A stretch of 64,000 nt of DNA from Agaribacterium haliotis (GCF_002312815.1 NZ_NKQJ01000012.1:1-64000), one strand, 5' to 3'; counted from the first letter of the stretch, positions 10,058-19,440 are shown. Notes: generated by a model from the letters alone, not told the origin. Made by a program: numbers and translations.

Positions 10058-10803
10058 TATGTTCTCGCTGTTCCATGACCACAAATGACTTCGATGGCAC
10101 TGGTTAAATCTGTTTTAAATTGGTTGTAGCTTGGCATGTTGATACGCGTGACATCTATCAACTCAGCCTCTGCATATTGTTGCTCTGTTGTTGGCTCTAC
10201 GCCCACCTCTAGACCTAGCAACTGAGCTAACACTTTCTTGGGAGCATTTTGAGCTGACGCAGCATCATTACCTGACAATTGCGTTTCTAACGTAGCGCAA
10301 TGAGCATATGGGTCTGACTTACGTCCACATATCAACCATGCCTCTGAAGTTGGCTTGGGGATCATAGGTATCCCTCCGACACCATCAACACCATTAAAAC
10401 CTAAGGTGATAGATTGATGTAAGTCAGTAAAATCAGACTTATCAGTATCGTGAAAATAGAACGCCAACTGGTGTCCATTGTCTTTTGCATAACCAGCCAT
10501 TGTTGTTGCTCTATTAGCATGCTCAATGAAGCCTTTTTTTAACTTTTTACTTGGTCGATGTTTGCGAACATTCTTTGCCTGACGTGCCAACTCATTACCA
10601 GAAATACAGGTAATCCAATCAGTTGGTGATTGAAAATCTAAGTAGTCTTCGTTCCAAGTAGGTAAAATATTTCGCAATAAACGAACAGCCAACAATGCCA
10701 TTGGACCAAGATTGTAAGATGCCCCACTAGATATTGAATGACCATTATTTGATCCCCCCATATCTGAGCTACCTTCACCTGTTACCAAGATGCTTGTAAT
10801 CAT
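10057..10803 (-). CDS. TOPRIM-like protein, AriB-like candidate effector
   Basis: This 248-residue protein has a spaced acidic pattern typical of TOPRIM-like nucleases of the DUF4276/DUF4435 sort: Glu10 in VTGEGSSD, Asp119 and Asp121 in FHDTDKSD, and Glu154 in PTSEAWLI. It starts 7 bp after an AAA ATPase gene and overlaps pglX, placing the pair between brxC and pglX. In Salmonella BREX that is the slot of ariA-ariB (PARIS), where AriB is the toxic effector released after AriA senses a phage anti-restriction protein. The family assignment rests on motif spacing and position. Active-site residues and tRNase activity are inferred, not shown. Confidence 0.55.
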   Translation of the reverse strand: MITSILVTGEGSSDMGGSNNGHSISSGASYNLGPMALLAVRLLRNILPTWNEDYLDFQSPTDWITCISGNELARQAKNVRKHRPSKKLKKGFIEHANRATTMAGYAKDNGHQLAFYFHDTDKSDFTDLHQSITLGFNGVDGVGGIPMIPKPTSEAWLICGRKSDPYAHCATLETQLSGNDAASAQNAPKKVLAQLLGLEVGVEPTTEQQYAEAELIDVTRINMPSYNQFKTDLTSAIEVICGHGTART

Positions 10804-10810
10804 AATGAAC

Positions 10811-11980
10811 CTACCGACTCAACTCTGAGGAATTTGCCAGAAGTTCAGCTTCTTCAGCGGCATCTTTGAGGTACACGTCAAGCATGGCATCGCCAGGAGC
10901 CAGCGAATTAAGCTTCTTAGTCAGAGATGGCAAAGCAAACAATTTTGTTGCTTTGGTATGTCCTTGTTTATTTTTATATACAAGAGTTATAGAGCTCTTA
11001 GCTAATTCATCTTCTATATAATTCAACACCATTGGGCTATGTGTTGTAATTAACACCTGTTGAGGTGAGTTTATGAATGCCTCGACCAGTTTTTCGGTTA
11101 TTTCAGAGTTAACACCATTCTCAACTTCATCAAATTGCTGGAATTTCGAACTAGTTCTTTGACTCGCCAGTATGATTAAAATACGCAACATGCCATCGTT
11201 GATATGCTTGGCATTAGTTACAACATCAGTGTAATAACCATCATCATTATAAAACCGCTCTGTTAGCAACAAGCTTAATGTGCCATTTAACTCAGTTTTA
11301 GTTTCTATTTTCACAACTTGAGGGAAATAGCCATATAGGTTCTTTAATAGTATGTCTTGTGAATTCTTATCAAGCTTGTGTATATAACTAATCAAGTACT
11401 CACCAGCACTACCTATTTTTCCTTCAGATGCAAAACGACCTGAACGCATAACCTTAGGCGATAAAAGGTCATGGCTATCGATATTAGTCATAAAATTTCG
11501 GAAAATGACGGCTTCTTGCGGTAAAGCTGAATCATCCAAAGCAGACAATATTGAACCTGAATATTTGAAAATAAGATCCGGAATAGTGTCACGCTTAGTT
11601 TTAAGTCTTCCCTGATATAGACGTAGAAGCTGATGACCATTGGCTAAATCCGTTAGTGTCTCACTTGTACACAGGCCTCTTTTCCAGTTGTAAGTGGCTT
11701 CCCAACGCAATTGCTTATCTGAAAGCTCAATATCGAGTACAAGGTCAAACGTTTCTCGTGTGGGGAAGAAATGAGAAGCCACATCTTTTTCTTCCCAACC
11801 TCTTTCACTTAACCAACGGTCAATTTTCCCTTCAATAAGTGCAGATACATAGCTAAATAATTGTAAAACCGAACTTTTCCCTGCACCGTTTAAACCAATG
11901 ATGCAGTTAAACTTCGAGTCAAGGTTTAACTCAAAATCAACTAACGATTTGAATGCGCTAACGCTTATTCTTTTGATCAT
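10811..11980 (-). CDS. AAA ATPase (AAA_15/21 type), AriA-like sensor
   Basis: This ABC-type AAA ATPase of 389 residues has Walker A GLNGAGKSS, a Walker B-like FDEVENG and the switch segment LITTHSPMVLNYI, as in overcoming-lysogenization-defect and PARIS AriA ATPases. A longer in-frame start at 12031 overlaps brxC. The ATG at 11980 is favoured because AAGGGG sits 6 bases upstream and the protein then begins MIKRISVSAFKSL, the usual start of this family. It lies 10 bp after brxC and 7 bp before the TOPRIM-like partner. Together they look like a two-gene abortive system carried inside BREX. Confidence 0.7.
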   Translation of the reverse strand: MIKRISVSAFKSLVDFELNLDSKFNCIIGLNGAGKSSVLQLFSYVSALIEGKIDRWLSERGWEEKDVASHFFPTRETFDLVLDIELSDKQLRWEATYNWKRGLCTSETLTDLANGHQLLRLYQGRLKTKRDTIPDLIFKYSGSILSALDDSALPQEAVIFRNFMTNIDSHDLLSPKVMRSGRFASEGKIGSAGEYLISYIHKLDKNSQDILLKNLYGYFPQVVKIETKTELNGTLSLLLTERFYNDDGYYTDVVTNAKHINDGMLRILIILASQRTSSKFQQFDEVENGVNSEITEKLVEAFINSPQQVLITTHSPMVLNYIEDELAKSSITLVYKNKQGHTKATKLFALPSLTKKLNSLAPGDAMLDVYLKDAAEEAELLANSSELSR

Positions 11981-11990
11981 AATAAGCCCC

Positions 11991-14900
11991 TTACTTAATT
12001 CGTACGCGGTCGCCAGCTTTGACCGCAGCAATCAGCTGCTCTCTTAAAGCGGCAAGATAGGCATCAACTTCGTCTTCACTTTCAATGAATCCGGTTGTTA
12101 CTGACTTAGCCATGGCATCGGTTGGGTTAATCGTTACGGTACGTTTTGCAACCGGCTGTGGCTGCACTGGTTCAGGGGCTGGCTCAGGTGCTGGAGCTGC
12201 TTTACCGGCTTTCGCTGCTTCCTCTTCGCGTTTCTTCTGTTCGAGTTCACGACGTCTTTGCTCAGCTTCAGCTTTTTTGCGTTGATCTTCGATAAAGCCA
12301 TTCAGCAACTCATAAGCTTCGTCCTCGTAACCTTCCGCTTCAGTTTGCTCACTGATAATTTGTGGTATTGAAGAGGTCGCTTCAATGCGCTGTCTGCACA
12401 TTTGTAACGGGCGCAGTGCTTGGTTCTGTAGTTCAGACGGTGCATGAGCTTCAGCTAGCGCTTCTTTTACACGTCCGATGCGCAGATCAACACGCTCTAA
12501 GGCATGAGTGCGTTTTTCTTCAACCAATGTTGAGTTAACTTTTGCCACCTGCTCGATAAGCGGATTAATATGGCGCAGCTGCTCATACGGTGAGGGCATA
12601 TTGTAAATGCGTTCTAATTCAGTGAGCGCTTTTAATGCTTCACTGTCTTTTTCTAACGCGGGTCTATTGGCCTTAAACTTCTCGTTCAATGCGCCCGCAA
12701 GGGCTTGCCAAGTTTGAAATTGGCTGTTGTAGAAGTCATCAAGATCCTCAAAGTCCTCAGCAAACTCTTCAAGGGCATCAGCGTCTTCTAAGAATCGGGC
12801 GATAAGGGCGAAGCTTGAAGTTTGCTCAAGAATACCCGCGACCAATGCAAGACCATCGTCAATTTGAGATTTACCTGGGAAATGGCCTGTCTGTGACTTG
12901 GTTCTGAATGATTTAAGCTCTTCATTCCAAGCCAGTAATTCATCGCGCACTAATTCGTAGAGCTCCTTTTCACCAGAGCCGGTAAAGGTTTTTGAAAAGA
13001 TCTCTTTAACAAGACCAGCAGCCTTTTTAATTTGGCGCTCGTCATGTTGCCTGATTTTATGTACACGGATCTCGCCGCGTTTACGCACGCTGGTAAACGG
13101 CTCGTAAGCTTTTTTCAACGCCAGATCTGTGCCTTGGGTACTAAAAGATACCTTTCCAGCCAAGCCCAGCCTTGCAGTGAGCAATAAGATTTCATTGTCT
13201 GGCCAGCCATATGGGCGCTTGCCGAAGCGGGCAACGATGTCACGTAAGTAAACAGGCTCATTACGCTCGACTTTTAGCGTTACGTACTGCTCAACCTCAC
13301 GCGTAGCATCTGGGTTACATTCATCCGCTTGAAGATCCAGTCCAATCTGAGCAATATCATCAGCAACAAGAACGGCCTGTAGCTCACGCAAAACTTCACC
13401 AGGCGTTGCCTTGAGCATATTCAATTTAGCGAAGGTGTTTTCGATAACGTATTTGTATGCTTCTTCGACGATGGCACTTGGCGTTGCTGATTTCTTCGGT
13501 AGTTTTGTGCCGATAGCGTAAACGTCCGCCTCGGCGAACAAAGCTTCAAAATCCGTTCTTAAGCGTTTTTCACGCTCAATATTTTCCATCTGCTTTTCGC
13601 GGAGAAGGTGTTCTTGCTCTGGTCGCTGTCCTGAATTTTGTTTTAAGAATCGGTCAGTTTTTATAAAGGTTGTCAGGTCATCCCAAAGACGCTTATGTTC
13701 GCCCAGCTTGACGAGCACGCACCCATCAGCCTCAAGCGTATGATTGATGCACGCTTGATCGTGGGAGTAATTTTCAAAGTGCGAATCCAAAGGTGAAATG
13801 ACTTTAATGACTAGGTCTTCCAGCGCGGTGCCATCTTTTGGATGACCATTGCAAAAACGGCTCACCGCAAAGTCTTGCTTATTAATCGGGTAACGATAGG
13901 CACGATTACCTTTCAAAATACCGTCAAATACGATTGCTGAAAGCTTGTTAGAGACCTCAGACATTTCAACGTCAGTGTGGCGGATCTCGTTTTCGATCTC
14001 TTTTTCTTCGTTGGTCAGGAAGATAAATTCATCACCATTACGCGCAATCAGCAATTGGCGTTCAAGACGATTTAAGCTCTCTTCAATTTGTTTACGCAGC
14101 GCAATTTTATCTGCATCGATTCGATCAATTGACAGCGTTACAAGGTTGTCTAGTGTGCTTTTGACAACGTCCACATAACGGATCAAGAAAAGAGTTTTTA
14201 GAATCTTGCCATCGAATTCTGTTAAGGAATCCAACTCACAGGCTTGGTCAATCGTTCGCTTAACCGCTGGCTCCAAAAAGCTTTCAATCGGTGCATAGAA
14301 ACTGTAAAACGGGATTAATACATCAAGGCCAGAGTCCTTCATCTGTTTTGCAGCTGATTGGAAAGCATCAAGTAATGAACGCTCACCCATGGCTAAGTGC
14401 TTACCCGTCGCGCCTTTTGTTCGAATTGACTCAAACACTTTTTGAACCAGCGTGTAGTGATAAGGCACAAACGGATAGTTGTCCACGAAAGACGGAGCGT
14501 CGGTGTAACCCTTTAGAGACGCGGTTGTCGTTTTATCAAATGTCAGCTGGTTACGAAGAATATCGCCCTTTTCAGCAAAGACATCGATGAGATGTGTACG
14601 AGCTTCTTCCGTTTTGGACAACAAACGCTTTTGAATAACTTCCGAGGTATTCGAGCTCGACAGCTGCAAGCGGGTACTAAAACGCCCTTGAATTTTAGAG
14701 AAGTCCTCGCCATCGCGCTTATCCATACCACCAATGGCAGCATCAATGTCTGCCTGAGAGGTAACAACGACCCAAGCTCTGCCACCACAATATGTGCCAA
14801 GATCTTCAGTAATGGTCTGAAGCTTCAACATCATTTGTGTGTTCTTACCGATAAACTGACCGACTTCATCGACTAAGAAAAGAAGGTTACGATCCCCAGT

Positions 14901-15668
14901 TCGATCTAAGTATTCATTAACCCACTTACAGAAGTTTCGGATATCTAGCGGGAAATTGTTTTCAACCTGTTCAACCCACGCTTTGGCAGACTCTAATGAT
15001 TGCTCACTGGCATGAGCGAGTGCTTCTGAAAGTTCGTCTCGATAGAAGTCATAGGCGTCACGCTCCTTTTCCCAAGTTGATTGAGTCAACTCAGCAAATT
15101 TGTCCTTGAAAGACATGTATTGATTACGCTTATCAAGCTCGCGTTCTAAGTGCGCAATATGAGGAAAATCAGCGCAGTATCCTACACGCTCATTAAAGAC
15201 TTTGAGGAAGACCTTAAGAATGGCATTTTCTCGGTCATCCGTATTGGCTCGTGAATCGATGTTAAAAAGAATAACGTCTGTATCTTTTGTAACAGCGTTT
15301 TGGATATCGGCCAACAGCATGGCATCGTTGATTTTGTCTTTAAAAAACTCAAATGCTTGGCGGCCTTGTCCATCCTTTTCGACAGATTTATTTTCTAGGA
15401 GGTAAGACAAAATTTTCAGGAAGTGAGACTTACCCGAACCAAAGAAGCCAGAGATCCACACACCAATTTTACCTGACATTGATGCGCCGCTTTGCGTCAC
15501 AGATGGGACGTAAGCCTCAAAAAATGCACGAAAGTGTCTATCTAACTCTCGGGTAACAACATACTCATCAAGTTCGACATACACACTGTCATTGTCTTTC
15601 TGTTCAGCTTTAACAACGCCGTTAATATCACGCGTCAACTTCTTGGAAAAAATCTGTTCAATTTTCAT
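11991..15668 (-). CDS. brxC: BREX P-loop ATPase BrxC
   Basis: BrxC is the large BREX P-loop protein. Walker A GFFGSGKSH is at residues 74-82 and Walker B-like LLFLVDEVGQF near 260-270. The 1225-residue length is typical. A Lys/Glu-rich helix and a Pro/Ala/Glu linker (about residues 1120-1180) separate the body from a short conserved tail. The ATG is preceded by AGGGAG. It lies 18 bp after brxB in the canonical order brxA-brxB-brxC. Family knowledge says it is required for both exclusion and methylation. Confidence 0.95.
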   Translation of the reverse strand: MKIEQIFSKKLTRDINGVVKAEQKDNDSVYVELDEYVVTRELDRHFRAFFEAYVPSVTQSGASMSGKIGVWISGFFGSGKSHFLKILSYLLENKSVEKDGQGRQAFEFFKDKINDAMLLADIQNAVTKDTDVILFNIDSRANTDDRENAILKVFLKVFNERVGYCADFPHIAHLERELDKRNQYMSFKDKFAELTQSTWEKERDAYDFYRDELSEALAHASEQSLESAKAWVEQVENNFPLDIRNFCKWVNEYLDRTGDRNLLFLVDEVGQFIGKNTQMMLKLQTITEDLGTYCGGRAWVVVTSQADIDAAIGGMDKRDGEDFSKIQGRFSTRLQLSSSNTSEVIQKRLLSKTEEARTHLIDVFAEKGDILRNQLTFDKTTTASLKGYTDAPSFVDNYPFVPYHYTLVQKVFESIRTKGATGKHLAMGERSLLDAFQSAAKQMKDSGLDVLIPFYSFYAPIESFLEPAVKRTIDQACELDSLTEFDGKILKTLFLIRYVDVVKSTLDNLVTLSIDRIDADKIALRKQIEESLNRLERQLLIARNGDEFIFLTNEEKEIENEIRHTDVEMSEVSNKLSAIVFDGILKGNRAYRYPINKQDFAVSRFCNGHPKDGTALEDLVIKVISPLDSHFENYSHDQACINHTLEADGCVLVKLGEHKRLWDDLTTFIKTDRFLKQNSGQRPEQEHLLREKQMENIEREKRLRTDFEALFAEADVYAIGTKLPKKSATPSAIVEEAYKYVIENTFAKLNMLKATPGEVLRELQAVLVADDIAQIGLDLQADECNPDATREVEQYVTLKVERNEPVYLRDIVARFGKRPYGWPDNEILLLTARLGLAGKVSFSTQGTDLALKKAYEPFTSVRKRGEIRVHKIRQHDERQIKKAAGLVKEIFSKTFTGSGEKELYELVRDELLAWNEELKSFRTKSQTGHFPGKSQIDDGLALVAGILEQTSSFALIARFLEDADALEEFAEDFEDLDDFYNSQFQTWQALAGALNEKFKANRPALEKDSEALKALTELERIYNMPSPYEQLRHINPLIEQVAKVNSTLVEEKRTHALERVDLRIGRVKEALAEAHAPSELQNQALRPLQMCRQRIEATSSIPQIISEQTEAEGYEDEAYELLNGFIEDQRKKAEAEQRRRELEQKKREEEAAKAGKAAPAPEPAPEPVQPQPVAKRTVTINPTDAMAKSVTTGFIESEDEVDAYLAALREQLIAAVKAGDRVRIK

Positions 15669-15686
15669 TCGGGAGGCTCCCTGCTC

Positions 15687-16271
15687 TTAATTTTTTTTAC
15701 CGTCTTCAGGCACAAGCTTGAAGGCGCGATAGTAGTTTTTAGATTCGATCATGCCGAAAGGATGCAAATCCCTTCCGCTATATTCACCCGGATAGAAAAG
15801 CACTAATGGCGTGCTACCCATAACGTCTTGCAGAGCACTAAGTAACTCATGTCCTCGGATAAGAGGCCACGCACTGCCTAAGCCTGACAGCAACACAAAC
15901 TCAAGTTCTGATGGCTTATATTTGTCCGCGATATACCTTGCCACTTTCTCTTGGCTCAGAGGCCCGGCTAGTGTTTTTCGAAGGCCATCAACACCGACTT
16001 GCAATTCACGCTGGCAAGCTCGGTCGAAAAGGCCTCGCTCCTCAAGCATATCTATCAAGACTTCAAAAATATTGAGATGGACAAAGCGGTAACCACGCTT
16101 GTTGAGTTTTTCGTCAACGTGCTTAATGTGCTCTCGTACAAGCAGTTCATACTTGGCTGGATAGTCAAATACCCAAAATCCAATTTCATTGCCCAAGCCA
16201 TCGTTTTTCAAAAACTTAGGGCTTTCAATTCGTTCCAGTATCAGATCAAGCCTGGTCTGAAGAGCCTTCAT
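15687..16271 (-). CDS. brxB: BREX protein BrxB (DUF1788)
   Basis: This 194-residue protein matches BrxB in size, sequence character and position between brxA and brxC. An upstream in-frame GTG at 16280 exists, but the ATG at 16271 has a GGAG eight bases upstream and overlaps the brxA stop as ATGA. BrxB is essential in studied type I BREX systems, and its molecular role is unknown. Confidence 0.93.
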   Translation of the reverse strand: MKALQTRLDLILERIESPKFLKNDGLGNEIGFWVFDYPAKYELLVREHIKHVDEKLNKRGYRFVHLNIFEVLIDMLEERGLFDRACQRELQVGVDGLRKTLAGPLSQEKVARYIADKYKPSELEFVLLSGLGSAWPLIRGHELLSALQDVMGSTPLVLFYPGEYSGRDLHPFGMIESKNYYRAFKLVPEDGKKN

Positions 16272-16867
16272 ATTGTGCACTCCATTACCTCAATCAAATC
16301 TTCCCGGCCCAGACGAACTAACCAGTCTTTAACTTCTGGCATTAGGTAAACAGGTTGTATTTTCTTTGTCCTGCTATCACTCAGGTAGCCACTATCAACC
16401 AGTGCCTTAATTGCGTTGTTACCCATTTTTTTGACAGTTGAGTCAGAAAAACCGCCAAGCTCGGCATATGCCCGCACTCTCGTGTCATAAAACTCAGACC
16501 ATGCATCAGCGGTTAAAGAGGGTTTATAGGTGCGACGAGCTTCGGCTAAGGTAAGTCGCATAAAATCAGCGACAACCGGAGAATGAATGAGTAATGACAT
16601 CATCAGCATTTGGACATAGGCACGTTCACTCGCGGCTAAAAGATCAGTCATAAACTCATCACCCAGGCCTTCAATACGCCAACGGATTGTTCTGGCATAA
16701 CGAATAGCCGTCTGACCGGATTTTTTCTGAAGAACATTTTGCTCAACGATCAGCGACTTCCACTCATCTTCTGGAAGTTTTTTCAGTAGTGATTCTGCGA
16801 TTATTCTAGATTCAGTTATCAATAAACTGCCTCCGATAAGATCGCCTAAATATTCTTTTATATTCAT
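16268..16867 (-). CDS. brxA: BREX protein BrxA (DUF1819)
   Basis: BrxA is a small, mostly helical DNA-binding protein and the first structural gene of type I BREX. The 199-residue length and the N-terminal run after MNIKEYLGDLIGG fit the family. It starts 9 bp after the WYL regulator gene and overlaps brxB by 4 bp (ATGA). That suggests that regulator and system genes are read together. Confidence 0.93.
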   Translation of the reverse strand: MNIKEYLGDLIGGSLLITESRIIAESLLKKLPEDEWKSLIVEQNVLQKKSGQTAIRYARTIRWRIEGLGDEFMTDLLAASERAYVQMLMMSLLIHSPVVADFMRLTLAEARRTYKPSLTADAWSEFYDTRVRAYAELGGFSDSTVKKMGNNAIKALVDSGYLSDSRTKKIQPVYLMPEVKDWLVRLGREDLIEVMECTI

Positions 16868-16876
16868 AAATTCATC

Positions 16877-17803
16877 TCACGATTCGCTATATCCAGGAGC
16901 GAGTGCAGCATTGTCAACGCCGTATAGTGCTTCTGGATTTTTAAGTGCTAAATGGAACTCTCGCCCATTGCTCTTACAATTCTTTGAACAATCGATATTC
17001 CATAAACGCAGTAAATATCCAGCGAACGCAGCTCTTATCTCTACACGCAACCTATTGTTTTCCATTGCGTAGTCCATCGATACAGCTTCTGGATGTGCTA
17101 GTTTTGGATGAGGTATCAGCTCTAGCTCAACGATTCGGTTCCATTGCTTATCCCACTGAAGAGTCTCAACTTCGTCGTTAACCTCATCCTCTAACAACTC
17201 AACTTCACTTATTCTGGTTAAAACAAAATCCCTAAATTCTCTATGCTTTCTATCGAATGCTCGGACATGCCATCTCAAGCCATTGTCAATCAAGGTATGA
17301 GGAACTATTTGCCTGCTCCCATGACCACTCGACAATGAGGTGTACTCAATATTAATCACAGCGCGCTTATGTATGGCTTCACTAATAGCCGCTACAACTT
17401 CCAATTTCGGCTTATTGAGATGGAATGGTGCTTCACAAGCCATAGGTGGCCTGACCTTGCCAAGAAAGCCATCACCGAACCCTTGGCTTATCGTCGCAAG
17501 AGTTCGAACAACGTCATAATCAAACAACGGCTGGAATGCGCTCGTCTTCAAGTGCACTCTGCGCTTTTCGTCATACATAACGTTGTTAGGAGCCAACTCT
17601 TTGTACCGCGCAAAATCTTGTGTTGCCACAGACGGCGCTACGCTAAATCGCTCGGTTAAATAACTACGCCCAGCTTCACCTTTAAATAACAAAGTGAAAT
17701 CAATATGAGCGAGTCGTTCTCTCTGTGCTTGGCTAAGCTCTTCAAGTCCAGTGTTGTCTTGCACTGTCAGCCTCTCAATCCATCTGGGACAAGCCCTAAT
17801 CAT
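16877..17803 (-). CDS. brxR: WYL-domain transcriptional regulator BrxR
   Basis: The protein has an N-terminal winged helix-turn-helix (about residues 20-100), a WYL domain (about 135-215, including the RWHVRAFDRKHREFRDF segment) and a C-terminal extension. This is the BrxR/CapW-type architecture of dimeric repressors found ahead of BREX and other defence operons. The ATG at 17803 has no strong ribosome-binding site. It lies immediately upstream of brxA on the same strand and probably autoregulates the operon. A perfect inverted repeat at 17873-17890 is a candidate operator. Confidence 0.88.
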   Translation of the reverse strand: MIRACPRWIERLTVQDNTGLEELSQAQRERLAHIDFTLLFKGEAGRSYLTERFSVAPSVATQDFARYKELAPNNVMYDEKRRVHLKTSAFQPLFDYDVVRTLATISQGFGDGFLGKVRPPMACEAPFHLNKPKLEVVAAISEAIHKRAVINIEYTSLSSGHGSRQIVPHTLIDNGLRWHVRAFDRKHREFRDFVLTRISEVELLEDEVNDEVETLQWDKQWNRIVELELIPHPKLAHPEAVSMDYAMENNRLRVEIRAAFAGYLLRLWNIDCSKNCKSNGREFHLALKNPEALYGVDNAALAPGYSES

Positions 17804-17871
17804 TTAAAACTAGGAAGCCATCGATTGAATGCCATCAAGCAACCTACTTTTTTTCATTAGGTCTCATAGTA

Positions 17872-18186
17872 TCAACAAGTCGTCTTGTTGGCTATAAAAA
17901 TTGGCTTGACATTGTTCGAATGTTTCTTTTCTGGCCTTGTTAGAAGCTCACGCTGGAATGCCAACTGACGCAATTCATTCTCTCGAACACGCCTAGCAAC
18001 TTCTGCCTGGGCTGGTAGCAATGGCAGCATCCCTTCAGCAATCGCGTCTGGGGCAGACTCTTGGCCACAGGACATCAAATGCTTCCATGGATCTTTAAGA
18101 AAGCGCTCGAACGTGATGCCAAATTCAATGATGCGGGCAGAGACGAAGATTTCGCCCCAGTATTCAATGTAGGTGTCTTGGTACAT
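17872..18186 (-). CDS. Small hypothetical protein (104 aa)
   Basis: No known domain is recognised. The sequence begins MYQDTYIEYWGEIF, is rich in Trp/Phe early and charged late, and has no signal peptide or membrane segment. AGAGGAA precedes the ATG at good spacing, so it is likely translated. It lies between the exonuclease and brxR on the same strand. Similar small genes flank the variable region near rumA in SXT/R391 elements, but a specific match cannot be shown here. Confidence 0.6.
   Translation of the reverse strand: MYQDTYIEYWGEIFVSARIIEFGITFERFLKDPWKHLMSCGQESAPDAIAEGMLPLLPAQAEVARRVRENELRQLAFQRELLTRPEKKHSNNVKPIFIANKTTC
17873..17890. promoter_or_regulatory. Inverted repeat upstream of brxR, candidate operator
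   Basis: CAACAAG and CTTGTTG form a perfect 7-bp inverted repeat around a 4-base centre (tcgt), about 70 bp upstream of the brxR start and overlapping the 3' end of the 104-aa gene. BrxR-family repressors bind inverted repeats upstream of their own gene, so this is the best operator candidate seen. No T-run follows on either strand, which argues against a terminator. Confidence 0.4.
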
Positions 18187-18269
18187 GGAAAGATTCCTCT
18201 TATTGGTTAAACCATGAGTTCACTTTCCATTTTCCAGAGGTTTTAAAATATGCAAGGCTTACCTTATAG

Positions 18270-19175
18270 CTACAAAGCTTTAAATCGATTGCGGGCATCT
18301 TTGTAGTCATAGTGGGCATGTTCTGAGCCACGATGGTACAAATCATCTAGGTAAGTTTGCTCCAGCGGCAACTCGTCTTCGCTGATTTCGCGCCACCAAT
18401 GTTTGTTGGCACCTTTAACACCGTCATGCCAGCGGTAACCACGCTCTTTTAAATAGTCCTTTACGTCAAACGGCGCACCAAACGCACGAACTAACACAGT
18501 TCGCCTGTCTGCTTCAGACAACAAGTTTGCAACGGACTCGGGCAACAAATGAAACAACCAGGCCATCGCCAAACAATCGGTTGCAGCTCGGTGTCCTTCA
18601 TAGAACCAACCTAAGCGAAGCAGCAGGTACTCAAGCTTTCGACTTTCAAAACCCAGCGCCTTCCAATCTATGCCACTGGCTGAACAGGCCCAAGATAGAT
18701 GGCCTAATGCAGCAAACCGCTTTTCAAAGAAAGGACGATCAAACTGCGAATTGTGTGCAACCACCAGCGGATCATCGGATAACCAACTCGTTACCAGTGA
18801 ATCATCAATGTGCTGGCCTTGCACCATCTCATCGGTGATACCGGTTAACTCGGTAATCAGCTCGGGGATTGGCTTGCCGGGATCTTCGTACAAGCTGATC
18901 ACATCAACAATCGACACAATCCGCTGAGCAGAGGGGCTGTAAAGCACCTTAACCATACCAAGCTCAATAATGGACTCATCATCGGCAGACAGTCCGGTTG
19001 TCTCTGTATCGAGCAGCACCATTGGCTGTTCATCGCCTACCATAGGAGAAAGTTCAAGTGGCCAGGACTGCGGCTCACGCGTTAATGGAATACGCTCCAG
19101 CAATCTAAAATCTTCTGGTCTTTCTGGGATATCCGCGAGGCGCTCTAGCGGAAATGGCGCAGGGGCTCTTGTCAT
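18270..19175 (-). CDS. DnaQ-like 3'-5' exonuclease (DEDDh)
   Basis: The protein has an exonuclease domain with motif I LLDTETTGLS (Asp/Glu pair), motif II in VVAHNSQFDRPFF and motif III HRAATD, i.e. the DEDDh arrangement of the PolIII epsilon family. At 301 residues it is longer than DnaQ, with an extra C-terminal region containing a repeated Trp-rich stretch. Start ATG 19175 is preceded by GAGGAA. It is transcribed away from the SOS-controlled umuDC pair. Inferred role: DNA repair or processing of element DNA. Confidence 0.85.
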   Translation of the reverse strand: MTRAPAPFPLERLADIPERPEDFRLLERIPLTREPQSWPLELSPMVGDEQPMVLLDTETTGLSADDESIIELGMVKVLYSPSAQRIVSIVDVISLYEDPGKPIPELITELTGITDEMVQGQHIDDSLVTSWLSDDPLVVAHNSQFDRPFFEKRFAALGHLSWACSASGIDWKALGFESRKLEYLLLRLGWFYEGHRAATDCLAMAWLFHLLPESVANLLSEADRRTVLVRAFGAPFDVKDYLKERGYRWHDGVKGANKHWWREISEDELPLEQTYLDDLYHRGSEHAHYDYKDARNRFKAL

Positions 19176-19299
19176 TGATGGTTCCTCTTCAATTCTATTG
19201 TTCGCTTTGGGTTATTTCACTGTGCCACAGGTTTTTCAAAATGCACCTTGAATACCTCAGCGTTTTTTTAATCTTTCTACTGGGTGAACCCATGTATGA

Positions 19300-19395
19300 A
19301 GGCTTTGGATAAGCCTTTCAGAAAGCCTTAGCTAAACCCTTTAGGTAACCCTTACCGATACCCTTTACGTATGGCTTAGCCAACCCCTTTTCAAA
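19300..19395. repeat. Imperfect tandem array of eight 12-bp units
   Basis: Units start every 12 bp: 19300 AGGCTTTGGATA, 19312 AGCCTTTCAGAA, 19324 AGCCTTAGCTAA, 19336 ACCCTTTAGGTA, 19348 ACCCTTACCGAT, 19360 ACCCTTTACGTA, 19372 TGGCTTAGCCAA and 19384 CCCCTTTTCAAA. The shared core is roughly ASCCTTW, and the rest of each unit varies. It lies in the 650-bp gap between the divergent exonuclease and umuD genes. The register resembles iterons or a phased protein-binding array (close to one helical turn plus). Its function is unknown. Confidence 0.7.
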
Positions 19396-19413
19396 CGGTT
19401 GAAAAAGGCTTTA

Positions 19414-19440
19414 ACTGAGTTTGACTGAGTTTGACTGAGT
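19414..19440. repeat. Short 10-bp tandem repeat
   Basis: ACTGAGTTTG occurs twice in tandem, followed by a third partial copy ACTGAGT. It lies just downstream of the 12-bp array in the same non-coding region. Confidence 0.75.

Noticed and set aside
14291-14876. Plus-strand ORFs of 94-99 aa inside brxC
   Set aside because: Antisense shadows of a strongly conserved gene, without recognisable domains.
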